This document shows positions 11,106 through 21,166 of a stretch of 64,000 bases of DNA, piece after piece (within the stretch, counting starts at the first letter, position 1; each line of letters starts with the position of its first letter). Below the pieces are notes generated by a model. The model ran no database searches. It was not told where the DNA came from and worked only from the letters and a program-made list of their open reading frames with translations. The stretch is from Epinephelus fuscoguttatus (taxonomy: Eukaryota; Chordata; Actinopteri; Perciformes; Serranidae). The translations under genes and the position numbers were made by a program. The DNA is taken from contig NC_064764.1 of assembly GCF_011397635.1 (NCBI RefSeq), forward strand, positions 38,290,777 through 38,354,776. Direction: 5' to 3'.

Positions 11106-11228
11106 GAAGAAGACTTTCTGTCAAAACGTCTGTGTTTCTGGTAACGCCACCCAAGTTGGTTTATTAAATTTAACAAAAGGACATTTGTGAGTGCTGGCTT
11201 CTTTTCTCTTTTTTTTTCTACGTATTTT
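11106..11228 (+). other. PLE 3' end with hammerhead-ribozyme-like core
   Basis: Just outside the right arm the sequence reads CTGAAGA, a short GAC/GTC stem with a 5-nt loop, then AAAACGTC. Hammerhead ribozymes have CUGANGA, a stem, then GAAAC, and Penelope-like elements are known to carry such motifs. Here the expected G of GAAAC is A, so catalysis is doubtful. The remainder runs into a T-rich stretch and rejoins unit sequence at about 11228. Confidence 0.35.
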
Positions 11229-11511
11229 ACATAAATCACCTCTTCAGGCACCATTCCAGAAACAGGAAAAATGATGATAAAGTTCACTAAATTATCAATT
11301 TGGAACTTTGATTAATAATTAAGTTAATAACCATAACCAAAATTAATAGTAAAGGCTGAAGGAATTTGGAGTTCTTGACCGAGCAGAGGTTGACTATTCA
11401 TTCACTCTTGTGCAATATTAAACAGACAGCAGGTATGGTTCCAAATATATTTATTCATAAAGGAAGCAAAGCAACAAAACACACAAATTCTAACAAACTA
11501 ACTTTATACAA

Positions 11512-11556
<45 letters not shown>

Positions 11557-12430
11557 TGAGAGAGTGAGAGGGAGAGGGGGAGAGAGAGAGAGAGAGCGAG
11601 CATGCGGCTAGGACAAAGATAAAGGAAAGAAGCGGAACTTTGAGTTGCCTCTTTGGGTGTAGCCCTGTTCAAAGCCAAAGTGTGAGTGAGTCTATGTGAA
11701 ACAAACAAACAGTCTTGCTTAGCCTGTGCAGCTGTGATAATGCTATGCCAGTTGTTACGATACCAGTCCTTGAATGGATGGGGGGAAGAGTTGTTTTGTG
11801 GTGGCTGCTTTTGTGAGCCGGCAGATGGAGGCTGGATAGAGCTGTGGTTCCAGGTGCAGTCTTTGTTGTGTCCTTTGTTCCAAAGGTGCAGATCCGAGGA
11901 AGCTGGTCACTCGGGGTCCTTGCAGAGCTAGATGTTGGGGTTGCTAACTCAACTTGGTTCTCCTTGTTGCTGGAAAGGCAGTTGCAAACCTTGTGTTTGC
12001 ACACTAACTTCTTTGGTTCCAGGTTTTGCTCCTGCTGTGAGTGAGGGAAAGTCGTGGTCCAGGAGAAAGAGAGCAAGAATTCTCAGGACCATATCCCGGG
12101 ATCTGAGTTGGTTGGCCGCTCAGAGGAAGAAGGCATCTGGGCCAGTCAGGGGCCCAGGAGAAAGAGGAGAAAAAACAAAGATGATGTGAGAGAGCAAGAG
12201 TTCTCTAATAGTTGCCTGTTGATATCGTTGAGTCACATGACACTGTAAAAGTACTGTCCAATCAAGTTTAGACACAGCTCTCGCTGAGGTGTGAGGTGGG
12301 GCATCCTGTGGAGATAAGGGCCAAATGGCTGCTCTTTGTTTGAAGAACAAAGAACAAAGAACCCTTACATGTCCAGTTTAGATCTGCACAAATGACAAAT
12401 CGTCTGTGGTCCAGTGAATCACAACAAACT
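11229..12430 (-). mobile_element. LTR-like insertion, right part (unit 1/2 boundary)
   Basis: Same sequence as 21390-22609 and 31590-32825. The complete version has short inverted ends (TTGTTGTGAT) and interrupts the TAAR 3' flank, as seen by comparison with copy 6, where the flank is continuous. The orientation is inferred from TG...CA-like edges and an AATAAA-like site on the minus strand. No protein domain is visible. Open frames shared by the three copies are explained by DNA identity. It is an incomplete fossil of uncertain family. Confidence 0.4.
11515..11600. repeat. (TG)n(GA)n microsatellite
   Basis: A TG run of about 38 bp followed by a GAGA-rich run. It recurs at 21703 and 31906 with different run lengths and is useful for telling the three units apart. 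Confidence 0.9.
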
Positions 12431-12488
12431 TGCTGCATATTTTGGACAAAAATATAATTATGACAAGTTTAGACAAAATAAAAGCTGA

Positions 12489-14420
12489 CGCAAAAGCCAG
12501 ATATATCCCAGATATCCCACAAATGTGACAAGGAGGTCGGTGAATGCAAATCAATTGATCACAAAATGGATGTCACATTTTATGATAGATTGATGTTTGC
12601 ACCGTTCATCTGCTGTTCAGTGTCATACTGTGATGTCTAAATACTAAGTGTAAACTGTATGTATTACGTACCCTCAAAATTAAAACAATGGTATAAAAAA
12701 TGAAGCGCTTTTGTAATTTTGCAAAAATCCCACAATACTTTATCTCTGTAATTTTACCATCTGTGTGCTGTGCAGCACAACAAAACCTGTCAGTGATCAG
12801 TCAGTGATGCAAGCGTAAGTAACCGTGTTCATGTTGAGTAATAAATATTATAATCACAGCATAGGTTAATAAGGCCAATGAGAAAGGTGCCCAGTGAGCA
12901 TTCTTAGTGTCTGCAAATTTGGAGATAATTGTGTCCAATTAAAAAAATGCATAACTCAAAATGTGACAAAAAGCTTATATGTAAAACATGAAGCAATGTG
13001 ATTTGAATCCAAAAGCACACTTTGGGCCCATTTGTATTTGCATGCTTTGTTTCAAGCAATACCAAAACCAAACTAGAATTGCAAGCAGTCATGAACAGGG
13101 GCCAAGCCCCCCCGTGCGACTCAGTCCCCGTGTCCCGCGGAGCCCATGGAAGTTGTCCCCGAAGGACGACGGGCTCTGGGCAAGCACATGTTTATGAATG
13201 TGTCATTTAAAATGTGGAAGTTAGAGGCAAAACTGCCTTTGCATCCGTTATAGCGCCACCTATAGACCGATTTGCAACGAATTAGGCACAAAGCCTCTGG
13301 ATGACCTCGGGAATGAGTGACTTAAGTTTGATGTTGAAAGCATCTACTTTGAGTGAAATATGAAACAATGTGTGTTTTTTAGCTTGCAAAAAAGATTGTT
13401 TGGTTGTAACAAGTGCATTTTTTCAGTGTCAAAATTCTTTTTATAACTTTTTATCAAGCACATCTGGAGATTCTATGTGCAAAGTTTTAGGCAGGTGGCA
13501 CTTAAAATGTAGGAGGAGTTCAAAAAAGTAGGTTTTGGACATGTGGCAAATTAGCAAAAAGAATATGCAGCAGAAGTGGGCGGGGCCTGTGTCAGAAAAC
13601 CCAGCTGTATCCAGGGAACACATAGATATAATGTTTGTGAAAGTGTCATTTAAAATGTGTAAGTTGCAGGCAAAAACGCCTTTGCATCCGTTATAGCGCC
13701 ACCTAGTGGAGTACATGTGCAATTTTTGGTACGGAAGATCTGTGTCCTATTCTATATGTACCCTTAAAATTTCAAAGCCCTCCGCATAATAGTTTGGCTG
13801 AAATTAATGTTTGTTGTTTACCTTGTAATAAGCCACACATTGACCAGTCATGACCACCTTCAAGATATGACCTCAGAATTGGCCCTACATCATGCCAACC
13901 GAATTTCGTAGAAATCGGTGCAGCTATTCAAGAGATATAAACTTACCATATTTGTAGCGCCCCCTCATTCCCAAAATTCGCCAAATTCGGCTCTTATCCT
14001 CACAGTGTTATGCCAACCAATGGTCTCAAATTTGATGTTAATATCATTTAGTTTGCCCGAGCGAGATATCCAACAGTTTGCATTTTTATAGCTAGCTGTA
14101 GAAGTTTGTTTGTTAATAATTTGCGCATTTTTTGACCGAATAAAATTCTTTTGATAACTTTAGATCAGGTCCAGTAGAAGAGTGTATATGTCAAGTTTCA
14201 CACAGATTGCACAAATTCCCAGGGTAAGTTCGAAAAAGAAGGTTTTCCAGTTTTCGCAATTTTGCGAAAAAAACTTCCAGGCGCAAGTGGGTGTGGCCTT
14301 GGCAAAGTGATTCAGCTCTATTCAGGGAAGCTGGGGATACAAGATTTTTGAATGTGCGACAAACGGTGTAGGAGCTATAGGCAAAACGCATTGGCCTAGG
14401 TTATAGCGCCCCTGCAGGCA
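12489..14420. repeat. R1 interspersed repeat block (unit 2)
   Basis: Uninterrupted copy of the block split in unit 1. Four TAGCGCC-type phrases occur near 13243, 13693, 13957 and 14402. It begins right after the TAAR 3'-flank phrase GACAAAATAAAAGCTGACGC and ends at CTGCAGGCAG. No coding potential; the small open frames are shared only because the DNA is nearly identical. Confidence 0.65.
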
Positions 14421-15012
14421 GATATACATAGTTTTTGCGTCTGAGGTGCGTGCAGGAGTCTGGACCACCCCTCCAAATTGCACCGCCCTCCCTTGCATGG
14501 TTTAGCCTGCAGCACCACTTTTACCTACGGAAGAATAAAAATAAAAATCTTTACAAAAACAATAGGGTTCCTAGCACCGCTGGTCCTGGGAAACGCGTCT
14601 ACTTGCATACGTGTTCCCTCGGCCCCTCGGGCTTCGCCCCCTAATAATGAAAAATATTTCATGTCACAATTGCTGATGCAACATGATCTCATAGAAACAT
14701 GTGAAATGACCACGATCTTTGAACACCGCATCACATACTGGTGGCACCTGTGGTGTTGAAATTACATGATGGCAGCATGCTTGGGTTTGGGCACCAAAAG
14801 TATTTGGTTAGGTTTAGAAAAAGATTGTGTTTTGTGTTAAAATAACTTCACTTAACTACACGTAAGGGATGTAAGTATATTGTAAAATGACATAAGTACT
14901 TCATATTATGTGACGTTACTACTTAAAAGATTAAAGTATGCTGAGTACAGATACATAAAAGAGGACTTTTACTTTCACACAAGACACAAACAGCAGTGTC
15001 TTGGTTGAAGAT
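14421..15012. other. Interspersed non-coding sequence between R1 and the MITE
   Basis: Contains GGGTTCCTAGCACCGCTGG, and a stretch near 14690-14760 resembling the ends of the TIR element at 41528 (CTCATAGAAACATGTGAAATGACC against CTCACAGAAATACGTGAAATGAC type ends). It probably includes a diverged relative of that DNA transposon. No gene seen. Confidence 0.4.
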
Positions 15013-15015
15013 CTT

Positions 15016-16160
15016 GGGCTCTAGTTTCCCGGCGCAGCGCAGGTGGCGAAGGGTGGCGAACCCCTCGCAGAGCTAGTTTCGAGCAGCGCAAGCCAAGGCA
15101 CGCTCAGTTTGGTAGTTTGGCAGACCGAGGTGCGCTGAGATGGGTGTGACAGCGCAGCAGGGGGAGGTGTCGACATATCCATCTTGGCGCAGTGACAGTT
15201 TCGTGCCAAAAGGCTTCGCCGAAGGTGCGCTAAAAGCTTGCCATCTGAAACCAGGTCTACTGTCAGCGCAGGGGGAGCGCAGCTGGTGTAAGCCGAAGTT
15301 TGGCTGACTGGCGCACAGTGCACACACGTCACCAAAACCTTACAGGCAGGTTTCCAGAATATCAGGCACATTAACAATGCAATAAATGGACACAAAACCA
15401 CTATTCAATGCAACTATCTGCAATTAGCACATGAATGTATCTCTATATCGACTGTCCCGTCACATCTGATGTCAAATCAAAGGGGATTGGCACCGTTTGG
15501 CACGTTTGGCACGCGTAATGGAAACCCAACCTGATTTGATTAACACAGCTGCAAACTAATGAGTTCACATCCCTCTCAGCCAACCACAAACAGCCACAGC
15601 ATCAGATAGGGAGTATATATTCAGCATCTGTCATCTTAGAAAAGTCAAAAGAAAAGAAACAGAGTGAGACTGCGAGAGAGAAAGAGAGAGCGCACGAGAG
15701 AAACGCAACTTTGATTTACAATTGTGGTGACCTCCTCCCAGGCTACCTTTGCATCATCAGCTCGTGGAGGTCTGCTCGCAGTTCCGTATATTCGGACACT
15801 GCGAGCAGACCTCCTGGACCAAAATATCAGTTTCCTCGTGGGAGAAGTTTGGCTGTCTGACACTGCTGCTCTCTTCTGCCATGGCGAATTGAGTAAACTC
15901 TCATTACACCTTTGCGCAGCGAATTTAAGGGCGAGGAGAGGGACTCATCTGATTGGTGTGATGTGTGTAAAACCCACTCCACATCTTCTCTCCTCCCTCT
16001 TTCCGACTTGCTCCGGTAGGAAGGACGGAGGTGGGAAAGAGGAGTAGCTGCGCCAGGGCGCACGGTGTGCAAAACTTACAAAATCCGCCTGGCCACACCC
16101 AGTTGGCGAAGTGTAGGTGCGCTGCACCCCCGCTGCGCCCGGTCTGTAAAACTCGAGCCC
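15016..16160. mobile_element. Harbinger-like non-autonomous DNA transposon (unit 2)
   Basis: 1145 bp with imperfect terminal inverted repeats beginning GGGCTCTAGTTT at the left and GGGCTCGAGTTT at the right (complement), then CGCAGCG-rich subterminal sequence on both sides. It is flanked by CTT at 15013-15015 and 16161-16163. A 3-bp duplication and these ends suggest the PIF/Harbinger group, although the usual target is TWA. The interior has a TATATAT phrase and a GAGAGA-rich stretch but no transposase. Identically placed copies are at 25204 and 35371. Confidence 0.6.
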
Positions 16161-16238
16161 CTTGTGTCTGTTTGACCCATTCATCACCCTGACCTCCTGA
16201 CCACTTCTCACTCTCTGTTTTACTTATGACATTGCAAC

Positions 16239-16570
16239 CATAGACTGTTTATGAAGGTGGACAACATGACAGCTCCCCAAAAGTGAAGCCAAAACATTTT
16301 GATTGGCCCCTGGTGGCTGGCTGCAGCGTAGCTCATTAAAATTTTTCCCAAAGATGGTTTCTGTCATTTTGGGTAGTTCTTATCATGCTGACGGATGACA
16401 AGCCTTAAGACCCTGATTATGCTTTATTTTGAAGCTTGTGAGTTTTCATCGAATGGTGTTGCCTTGGCTGCACGGAAAATTTCAATGTTTTGACTGGAGG
16501 CAGGAGGTTGTTGTAATTTGACTTTACACCGTCCAAGCTGTCTTGAATTTCACGTGCTGGATACGAGAGT
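16239..16570. repeat. Fish interspersed repeat (unit 2)
   Basis: Begins ATAGACTGTTTATGAAGGTGG and contains AAAGTGAAGCCAAAACATTTTG, phrases I recall from many fish genome sequences, so a dispersed repeat of unknown class. It recurs at about 26428 and, shortened at the left, at about 36549. No coding potential. Confidence 0.45.
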
Positions 16571-16572
16571 CC

Positions 16573-18065
16573 ACTCAACTCAACTCAACTAAAATTTATT
16601 TACAGAGCACTTTAAAAACAACCACAGCTGAAACAAAGTGCTGTACAAAAGTCAAAACATTAGACAAACAATAAAAACAAAACAGTGAAACAAGAGCAGA
16701 GTCTCACGCTGGAATAAAAGCCAAGGAGTAAAAATGGGTTTTAAGACTGGTTTTAAAAACGGACAGTGAGGGGGCCAGTCTAATGTGGACAGGTAAATCA
16801 TTCCGCAATCTGGGAGCCGCTACAGAAAAGGCTCTATCCCCTCTGAGCTTCCGCTTAGACCTCGGTACATCCAGGAGCAGCTGGTCAGCTGACCTGAGGC
16901 ACCGAGCAGGAGCGTAGGGATGAAGCAGCTCAGAGAGGTGAGGCGGGGCGAGACCGCTGAAAGATTTAAAACAAATAAAATAATCTTAAAATGAATTCTA
17001 AAGTGCACAGGCAACCAGTGGAGGGAGGCCAGAATGGGCGTAATGTGTTCCCTCTTACGTGCTCCAGTTAAGAGCCGAGCAGTGGCGTTCTGAACCAACT
17101 GAAGACGTGCGAGGGAAGACTGGCTGACTCCAAAATAAAGTACGTTACAGTAATACAGCCGGGACGTGATGAAGGCATGGATTACTTTTTCAAAGTGCTG
17201 TTGTGCAAGAAAAGGTTTAACCTTTGCCAGCTGCCTAAGGTGAAAGAAGCTGGACTTAACCACTGCACCAATTTGATGCTCCAATTTAAAACCACTGTCC
17301 ATCTTAAAACCCAAGTTAGAAACTGTTGGCATCTAAAGACATCTACATAATCAAATTGACTTATAGTCATTGCACCACTGTGCCACCCATTAACAACAGG
17401 AAGTCAGCAGATGGGGACTGAGGAGGAGGATGAGTTGAGATGAAATTCTGTTTTTTAAAAGTGGCTGGACTACCACATGTTTGACAGATTTGGGAACATG
17501 GCTGGTTTCCACAGAGCTATTGACAGTTGAGAGAATACTGGGACCAATGGTGTTAATTACTTCTTTGAGGAGTTTGGTTGGTATAATATCAAGAGAGCCC
17601 TGCTCTGCACATTTAGAGGCAGATGCTTCAAGACAAGGGGTGGGGGTGGGACAGTGGTGTAGTGGTAGTCGATGAGGTGGGTGTACTACTAGGTAGATAG
17701 GTAGGTTACCGATGAGGAAGTGGGCATACTCTCCTACATATTACAATGGCTGTTTAGCTGATAGGTGGGTATACTGTCACTGGATAGAAAAAGAAGTGGG
17801 TATACCCCGTAAACCTGAGTATACCCTCCACTACACCACTGGGGTGGGGAAGAAAACAGAGTTTAACACACTAAGAAGTATCCTGGGGTTATGACAGTTC
17901 TTGTTAATAACATCTGGTATATTTGACTGCTAGCTGATATTTCTTCAGCAGATCCTTCAACATTTGAAATGAGACCTCCAGTTTATCACGCTTCCACCTT
18001 CGCTCTGCTCTGTGTATTATACTGCACAAACTCTAAACAAACACACTTTCCCAAAAGGCATCAGA
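16573..18065 (-). mobile_element. L2-type LINE, internally deleted and 5'-truncated (unit 2)
   Basis: On the minus strand the 3' end is a short tandem TTGAGT repeat, preceded by coding sequence for the C-terminal part of an L2/CR1-type reverse transcriptase (HAFITSRLYYCNVLYFGVS near 17150, ARLLTGARKREHITPILASL near 17040). Further upstream come RT-N-terminal pieces (IIPTKLLKEVINTIGP sense near 17540-17600) and, near 17960, linker sequence (RRAERRWKRDK type). The central RT with the catalytic box is missing. A hAT MITE sits inside. The unit-2 copy carries frame damage in the C-terminal part compared with unit 4. Confidence 0.75.
17652..17841. mobile_element. hAT MITE inside the LINE (unit 2)
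   Basis: 190 bp with perfect 14-bp terminal inverted repeats CAGTGGTGTAGTGG. It is flanked by 8-bp duplications (GGGTGGGA at the left, GGGTGGGG at the right), as expected of hAT elements. Non-coding. Confidence 0.8.
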
Positions 18066-18330
18066 GTACTGTAAAGCTTGTACTGCAAAGGAAGATTAGA
18101 GGGTTAGTGGGATATGTCGAGGCTGAAGAGTCTAAAAAGTTTTCCGTGTCACAAGGGTGGCTCTGTTTTAATCTGGCTAGATCATTGTATTTATGCTGCA
18201 CAGCTAGCCTAGTCAAAAACAGAGTTTTGACATAAAATTGGCTAAAAACTACCCAACCCTTTTGGAAATAGTCTCTCTGTATTAAATAGTCAATCTATGA
18301 GCAGTACAGATCCTCAGCTGAGGGAACATG
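18066..18330. other. Non-coding stretch between LINE and solo LTR (unit 2)
   Basis: Conserved in all five spacers; I see no gene, repeat terminus or motif in it. In the last spacer it is interrupted by the foldback element at 56354. Confidence 0.4.
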
Positions 18331-18678
18331 TGTTACGACCCGGCTCTGAGGCCGCAACCAGAAACGAGAGCAGAGAGGGGATCAGTGCCAAATAGCGCTT
18401 AGTTTATTGATGAAAGTAAAACAAAAGAAGGCAAAAGGTCCATTTCAGTGACCAGCAGTGTAGGAGCATCCTCATGCCCCATGGAAGGAACTCGTGTGTA
18501 GGTACAGCGGCGGCCACGAGGTATCTGAGGAAGGAGGGATATATGGTCGAGCACATCACCAGGCCCAGGTGCAGCTCATCACCTGATGACGACGACCCCG
18601 CCTCGGACCAGAACCTGCCAGGAAGACAACAGCACACAGTACGCCAGCACCACGCAGAGGAGTGGAGGGGTCGTCACA
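18331..18678. repeat. Solo LTR, fossil (unit 2)
   Basis: About 348 bp opening TGTTACGACC and closing GGTCGTCACA, inverted ends typical of fish Ty3/gypsy-like LTRs. ACATG occurs on both sides, so a 4-5-bp target duplication is likely and the exact edges shift by a base or two. Copies lie at the same place upstream of TAAR 3, 4, 5 and 6. No internal part of the element remains. Confidence 0.65.
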
Positions 18679-19438
18679 CATGTAATAATTGCAAACTTGA
18701 CAGCCATAATGTTAACTTTATATTAGTGATGCCACTGAATGAAGCTATGCAATGACAGAAGTGCTTACTGTATATATTGCTTTTTTTTCCCGCCATGGCA
18801 ACTATGGGTGTTACAGAAAATCTGAGCAAGAATATTGCGTCAATTTATTTGTGAGGTTGTTGTTACTCTCACTATACTCTGGTCCATTTCTTCATGCTGG
18901 CTCTAAAAGAAGCCTTCTTTAAAATCACAGGTAGCACATTAATGGTTTACCATATTATTAATGAGTTCATACAAACAGTGCATGAGAGCAGCCTGTCACA
19001 TTTCACTGCAGTCCACCAGGAATGTGAGCTTGTGCATTGTGTTGCCACAACAGTTGAGCTAGGTCTGTATCTTTCGCTGGGCAACAATATTAATATTTTT
19101 CCTTGAGCCCTCTGCACTGGCACCTGTGCTGTGTGGCCTCTTTGAAATCAGTAAGGGCTGTTCCATAACTTCCTGTTGATGGTCTGCTTAGGTGACTTAA
19201 AACAGGGCAAAGAGGTAAGACAAGGTAAAGAAAACAAGAGTGTAGATTGACATAGAGCAGAAACACTGGGTTCCAGTAAAAGTGATGAAGATGATGTGCA
19301 CAGTGAGGGAGGCGGGGCATCTGAGTCCAACAGAGACCGAGAGAAAAAGGAGGAGAGGAATTTCAAAAGCTTAAGATATACTTTGGTTATATGACTCAGA
19401 TTTGTTCAGGAAGCTGCCAGAGCTGCAGCTCTCTGAAG
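18679..19438 (+). promoter_or_regulatory. Shared upstream segment of TAAR copy 2 (putative promoter/5' UTR)
   Basis: About 760 bp between the solo LTR and the start codon, kept upstream of copies 2 to 6 (also 28874, 38963, 50531 and 58953) and absent upstream of copy 1. It contains a TATATA phrase near 18770 and CCGCCATGGCAAC near 18792. That it drives olfactory expression is inferred only from position and conservation. Confidence 0.35.
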
Positions 19439-21009
19439 ATGGAGGAGCTCTGCTTTCCACAACTGCTCAACACCTCCTGCAGAAAGCCCACCTCTCCTTG
19501 GGCCAACTTTGTGCTCCTTAACATTGTGCTGTGCTTTATCTCTCTGCTCACTGTGGCTCTTAACCTCCTTGTCATCATCTCAGTCTCCCACTTCAGGCAA
19601 AGATTAACTTAATTTACTGTCAACAGCAACTTCTGTAGATTAGAAGAACTGTCTTTGAGTTGGTACTGAATAATGTTGCACCTTGGAAATGTATTTAAGA
19701 CACATTTGACTTGTATTCTGCCCTTTTGCACAAACTTAACTGTGATTTTGACACCAGATATTGCAGTTAGATGTCCACATTTAACCATATTGAAACTGCA
19801 GATGTTGTTGATCAGAAAACATTTAATTAGATGGGTTTTTTTTTGTTTGTTTTTTTACAACTGTTTTAGTCATTTCGATTTGGGGACTTGGTGAGTTCAT
19901 GTTTTCACTGTGGCTCTTAACCTCCTTGTCATCATCTCAGTCTCCCACTTCAGGCAAAGATTAACTTAAAAATGTCAACAGCTACTGTAGATTAGAAGAA
20001 CTGTCTTTGAGTTGGTACTGAATAATGTTGCACCTTGGACTTGTACTTTGTCTTGCTGACTGTTAATTATAACTACAGATGTTGCTGATCAGAAAACATT
20101 CCATTATAGACCTTTTTACACTTGTTTTATCTGTTTTGTTATTTAGATCTGAGGACTTGTTGGGTTTATGAGTTTTTTCTCTTTCTCTCCAGGCAGCTCC
20201 ACACACCCACCAACATCCTCCTCCTCTCTCTGGCTGTCTCAGACTTTCTCGTGGGCCTCCTGGCGCTACCAGGAGAAGTCTTCCGGAAAATATACTGCTG
20301 GTTTCTTGGTGACCTCATGTGTTTGTTCTATTATTATGTGTCCACCATCATTGTGTGTTCTTCAATAGGAAGCATGGTGCTCATATCAGTCGACCGCTAT
20401 GTGGCTATTTGTGACCCTCTGCATTACACCACCAGAGTCACTGTGAAAAGAGTTAAACTCTGTGTGTGTCTGTGTTGGCTCTGTGCTGTTTCTTACAGCA
20501 GTCTCTTGTTAAAGGATGACCTGACTCAACCAGGCAGGTATAATTCCTGCCATGGAGAGTGTGTGATTGTCATTAACCACATTGCAGGAGTTGTTGACCT
20601 TGTTGTAAGCGTTATTGTTCCCATTTCTGTCATTGTCGTTCTGTACATGAGAGTATTTGTTGTGGCTGTGTCTCAGGCTCGTGCCATGCGCTCTCACATC
20701 ACAGCTGTCACTCTCCAGCTTTCAGTGAATCAACAAACAAAGAAATCTGAGCTGAAAGCAGCCAGGACTCTTGGTGTTCTTGTAATTGTGTTTCTAATAT
20801 GTTTCTGCCCATTTTACTGTGTCGCTCTTGCAGGTGATGCCTTGGTCAGTTCTTCATCTGCATCATTTGTGTTTTATCTGTTCTATTTCAACTCATGTTT
20901 TAATCCTTTGATCTATGCCTTGTTTTATTCCTGGTTTAGAAAAGCAGTGAAACTCATTGTCAGTCTTCAGATTCTGCAGCCTGGCTCCTGTAAGACCAAC
21001 ATACTGTAG
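19439..21009 (+). CDS. Trace amine-associated receptor, copy 2 (clade III type)
   Basis: Exons 19439-19596 and 20193-21009; 324 aa. Exon 1 begins MEELCFPQLLNTSC, with a glycosylation site at Asn11 and cysteines at 5 and 14, and contains TM1 (about 24-48, Asn42 = 1.50). Exon 2 carries TM2 (Asp70 = 2.50), Cys96 (3.25), DRY 120-122, Trp148 (4.50), ECL2 cysteines 172 and 176, Asp188 (5.42), Pro196 (5.50), CFCP 256-259 and TM7 NSCFNPLIYALFYSWF. Position 3.32 is Ser103, not the amine-binding Asp. The chosen ATG has A at -3 and G at +4; an in-frame ATG at 19391 would add 16 residues. The intron is GC-AG, 596 bp, and contains an exon-1 ghost. The presumed role is olfactory detection of amines by a Gs/Golf-coupled membrane receptor; the ligand is unknown. 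Confidence 0.9.
19905..19953 (+). pseudogene. Exon-1 ghost inside the TAAR copy 2 intron
   Basis: 49 bp matching the last part of exon 1 (reading TVALNLLVIISVSHFR) and followed by the same GC donor and the first part of the intron again. It is preceded by copy-6-type intron end sequence rather than by a splice acceptor, so it should not be spliced in as an exon. Confidence 0.8.
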
Positions 21010-21166
21010 AGAAACTGTGGAGTGACTGAAATGAGGCCTGCTCCACCAAGGTTTTGAATTGCAAATCACAAAAATTGAAGTAAAACCTCTGTATACAGTA
21101 TGCAAGCAGTATATGAGAAAATTGTGCATTTCTCTACTTGGTGTCAATGTCATGGAAGGATTCTAA
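21010..21166 (+). other. TAAR copy 2 3' flank
   Basis: Presumed 3' UTR, shared with all copies. An AATAAA-containing phrase that follows in copy-6-like order lies beyond the 1.4-kb insertion, near 22650. Confidence 0.4.

Larger units (their letters stand above)
6426..11180 (+). mobile_element. Penelope-like retroelement (PLE) with inverted terminal arms
   Basis: A reverse transcriptase plus GIY-YIG reading frame of Penelope type (7487-9904) is flanked by two arms of about 0.6 kb in opposite orientation: 6426-7008 and 10507-11105. PLEs insert by target-primed reverse transcription and are known to carry direct or inverted terminal repeats and 5'-joined partial copies. Only TAAR unit 1 carries it; the equivalent junctions near 21297-21388 and 31500-31590 lack it. 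It therefore inserted after the array formed, or was confined to this unit. The long open frame suggests a young copy. Confidence 0.85.

Noticed and set aside
11490-11708. ORFs reading His-Thr or Cys-Val repeats
   Set aside because: They are translations of the (TG)n(GA)n microsatellite.
11669-12076. 135-aa minus-strand Ser/Thr/His-rich ORF repeated three times
   Set aside because: It lies in the LTR-like insertion; the copies are nearly identical DNA, so an open frame is not evidence of selection, and frames break with single indels in other copies.
15021-15401. 126-aa Cys/Ser/Ala-rich minus-strand ORF in the Harbinger-like element
   Set aside because: GC-rich subterminal sequence; no transposase motif, and the frame is not kept consistently among the three copies.
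18474-18755. 93-aa ORF repeated upstream of five receptors
   Set aside because: It lies within the solo LTR and flank; the repeats share it only because the DNA is duplicated, and it shows no domain.
19905-19953. A functional third TAAR exon in the intron
   Set aside because: There is no AG acceptor before it; the upstream junction is intron pyrimidine-tract sequence, so it is a duplication scar.
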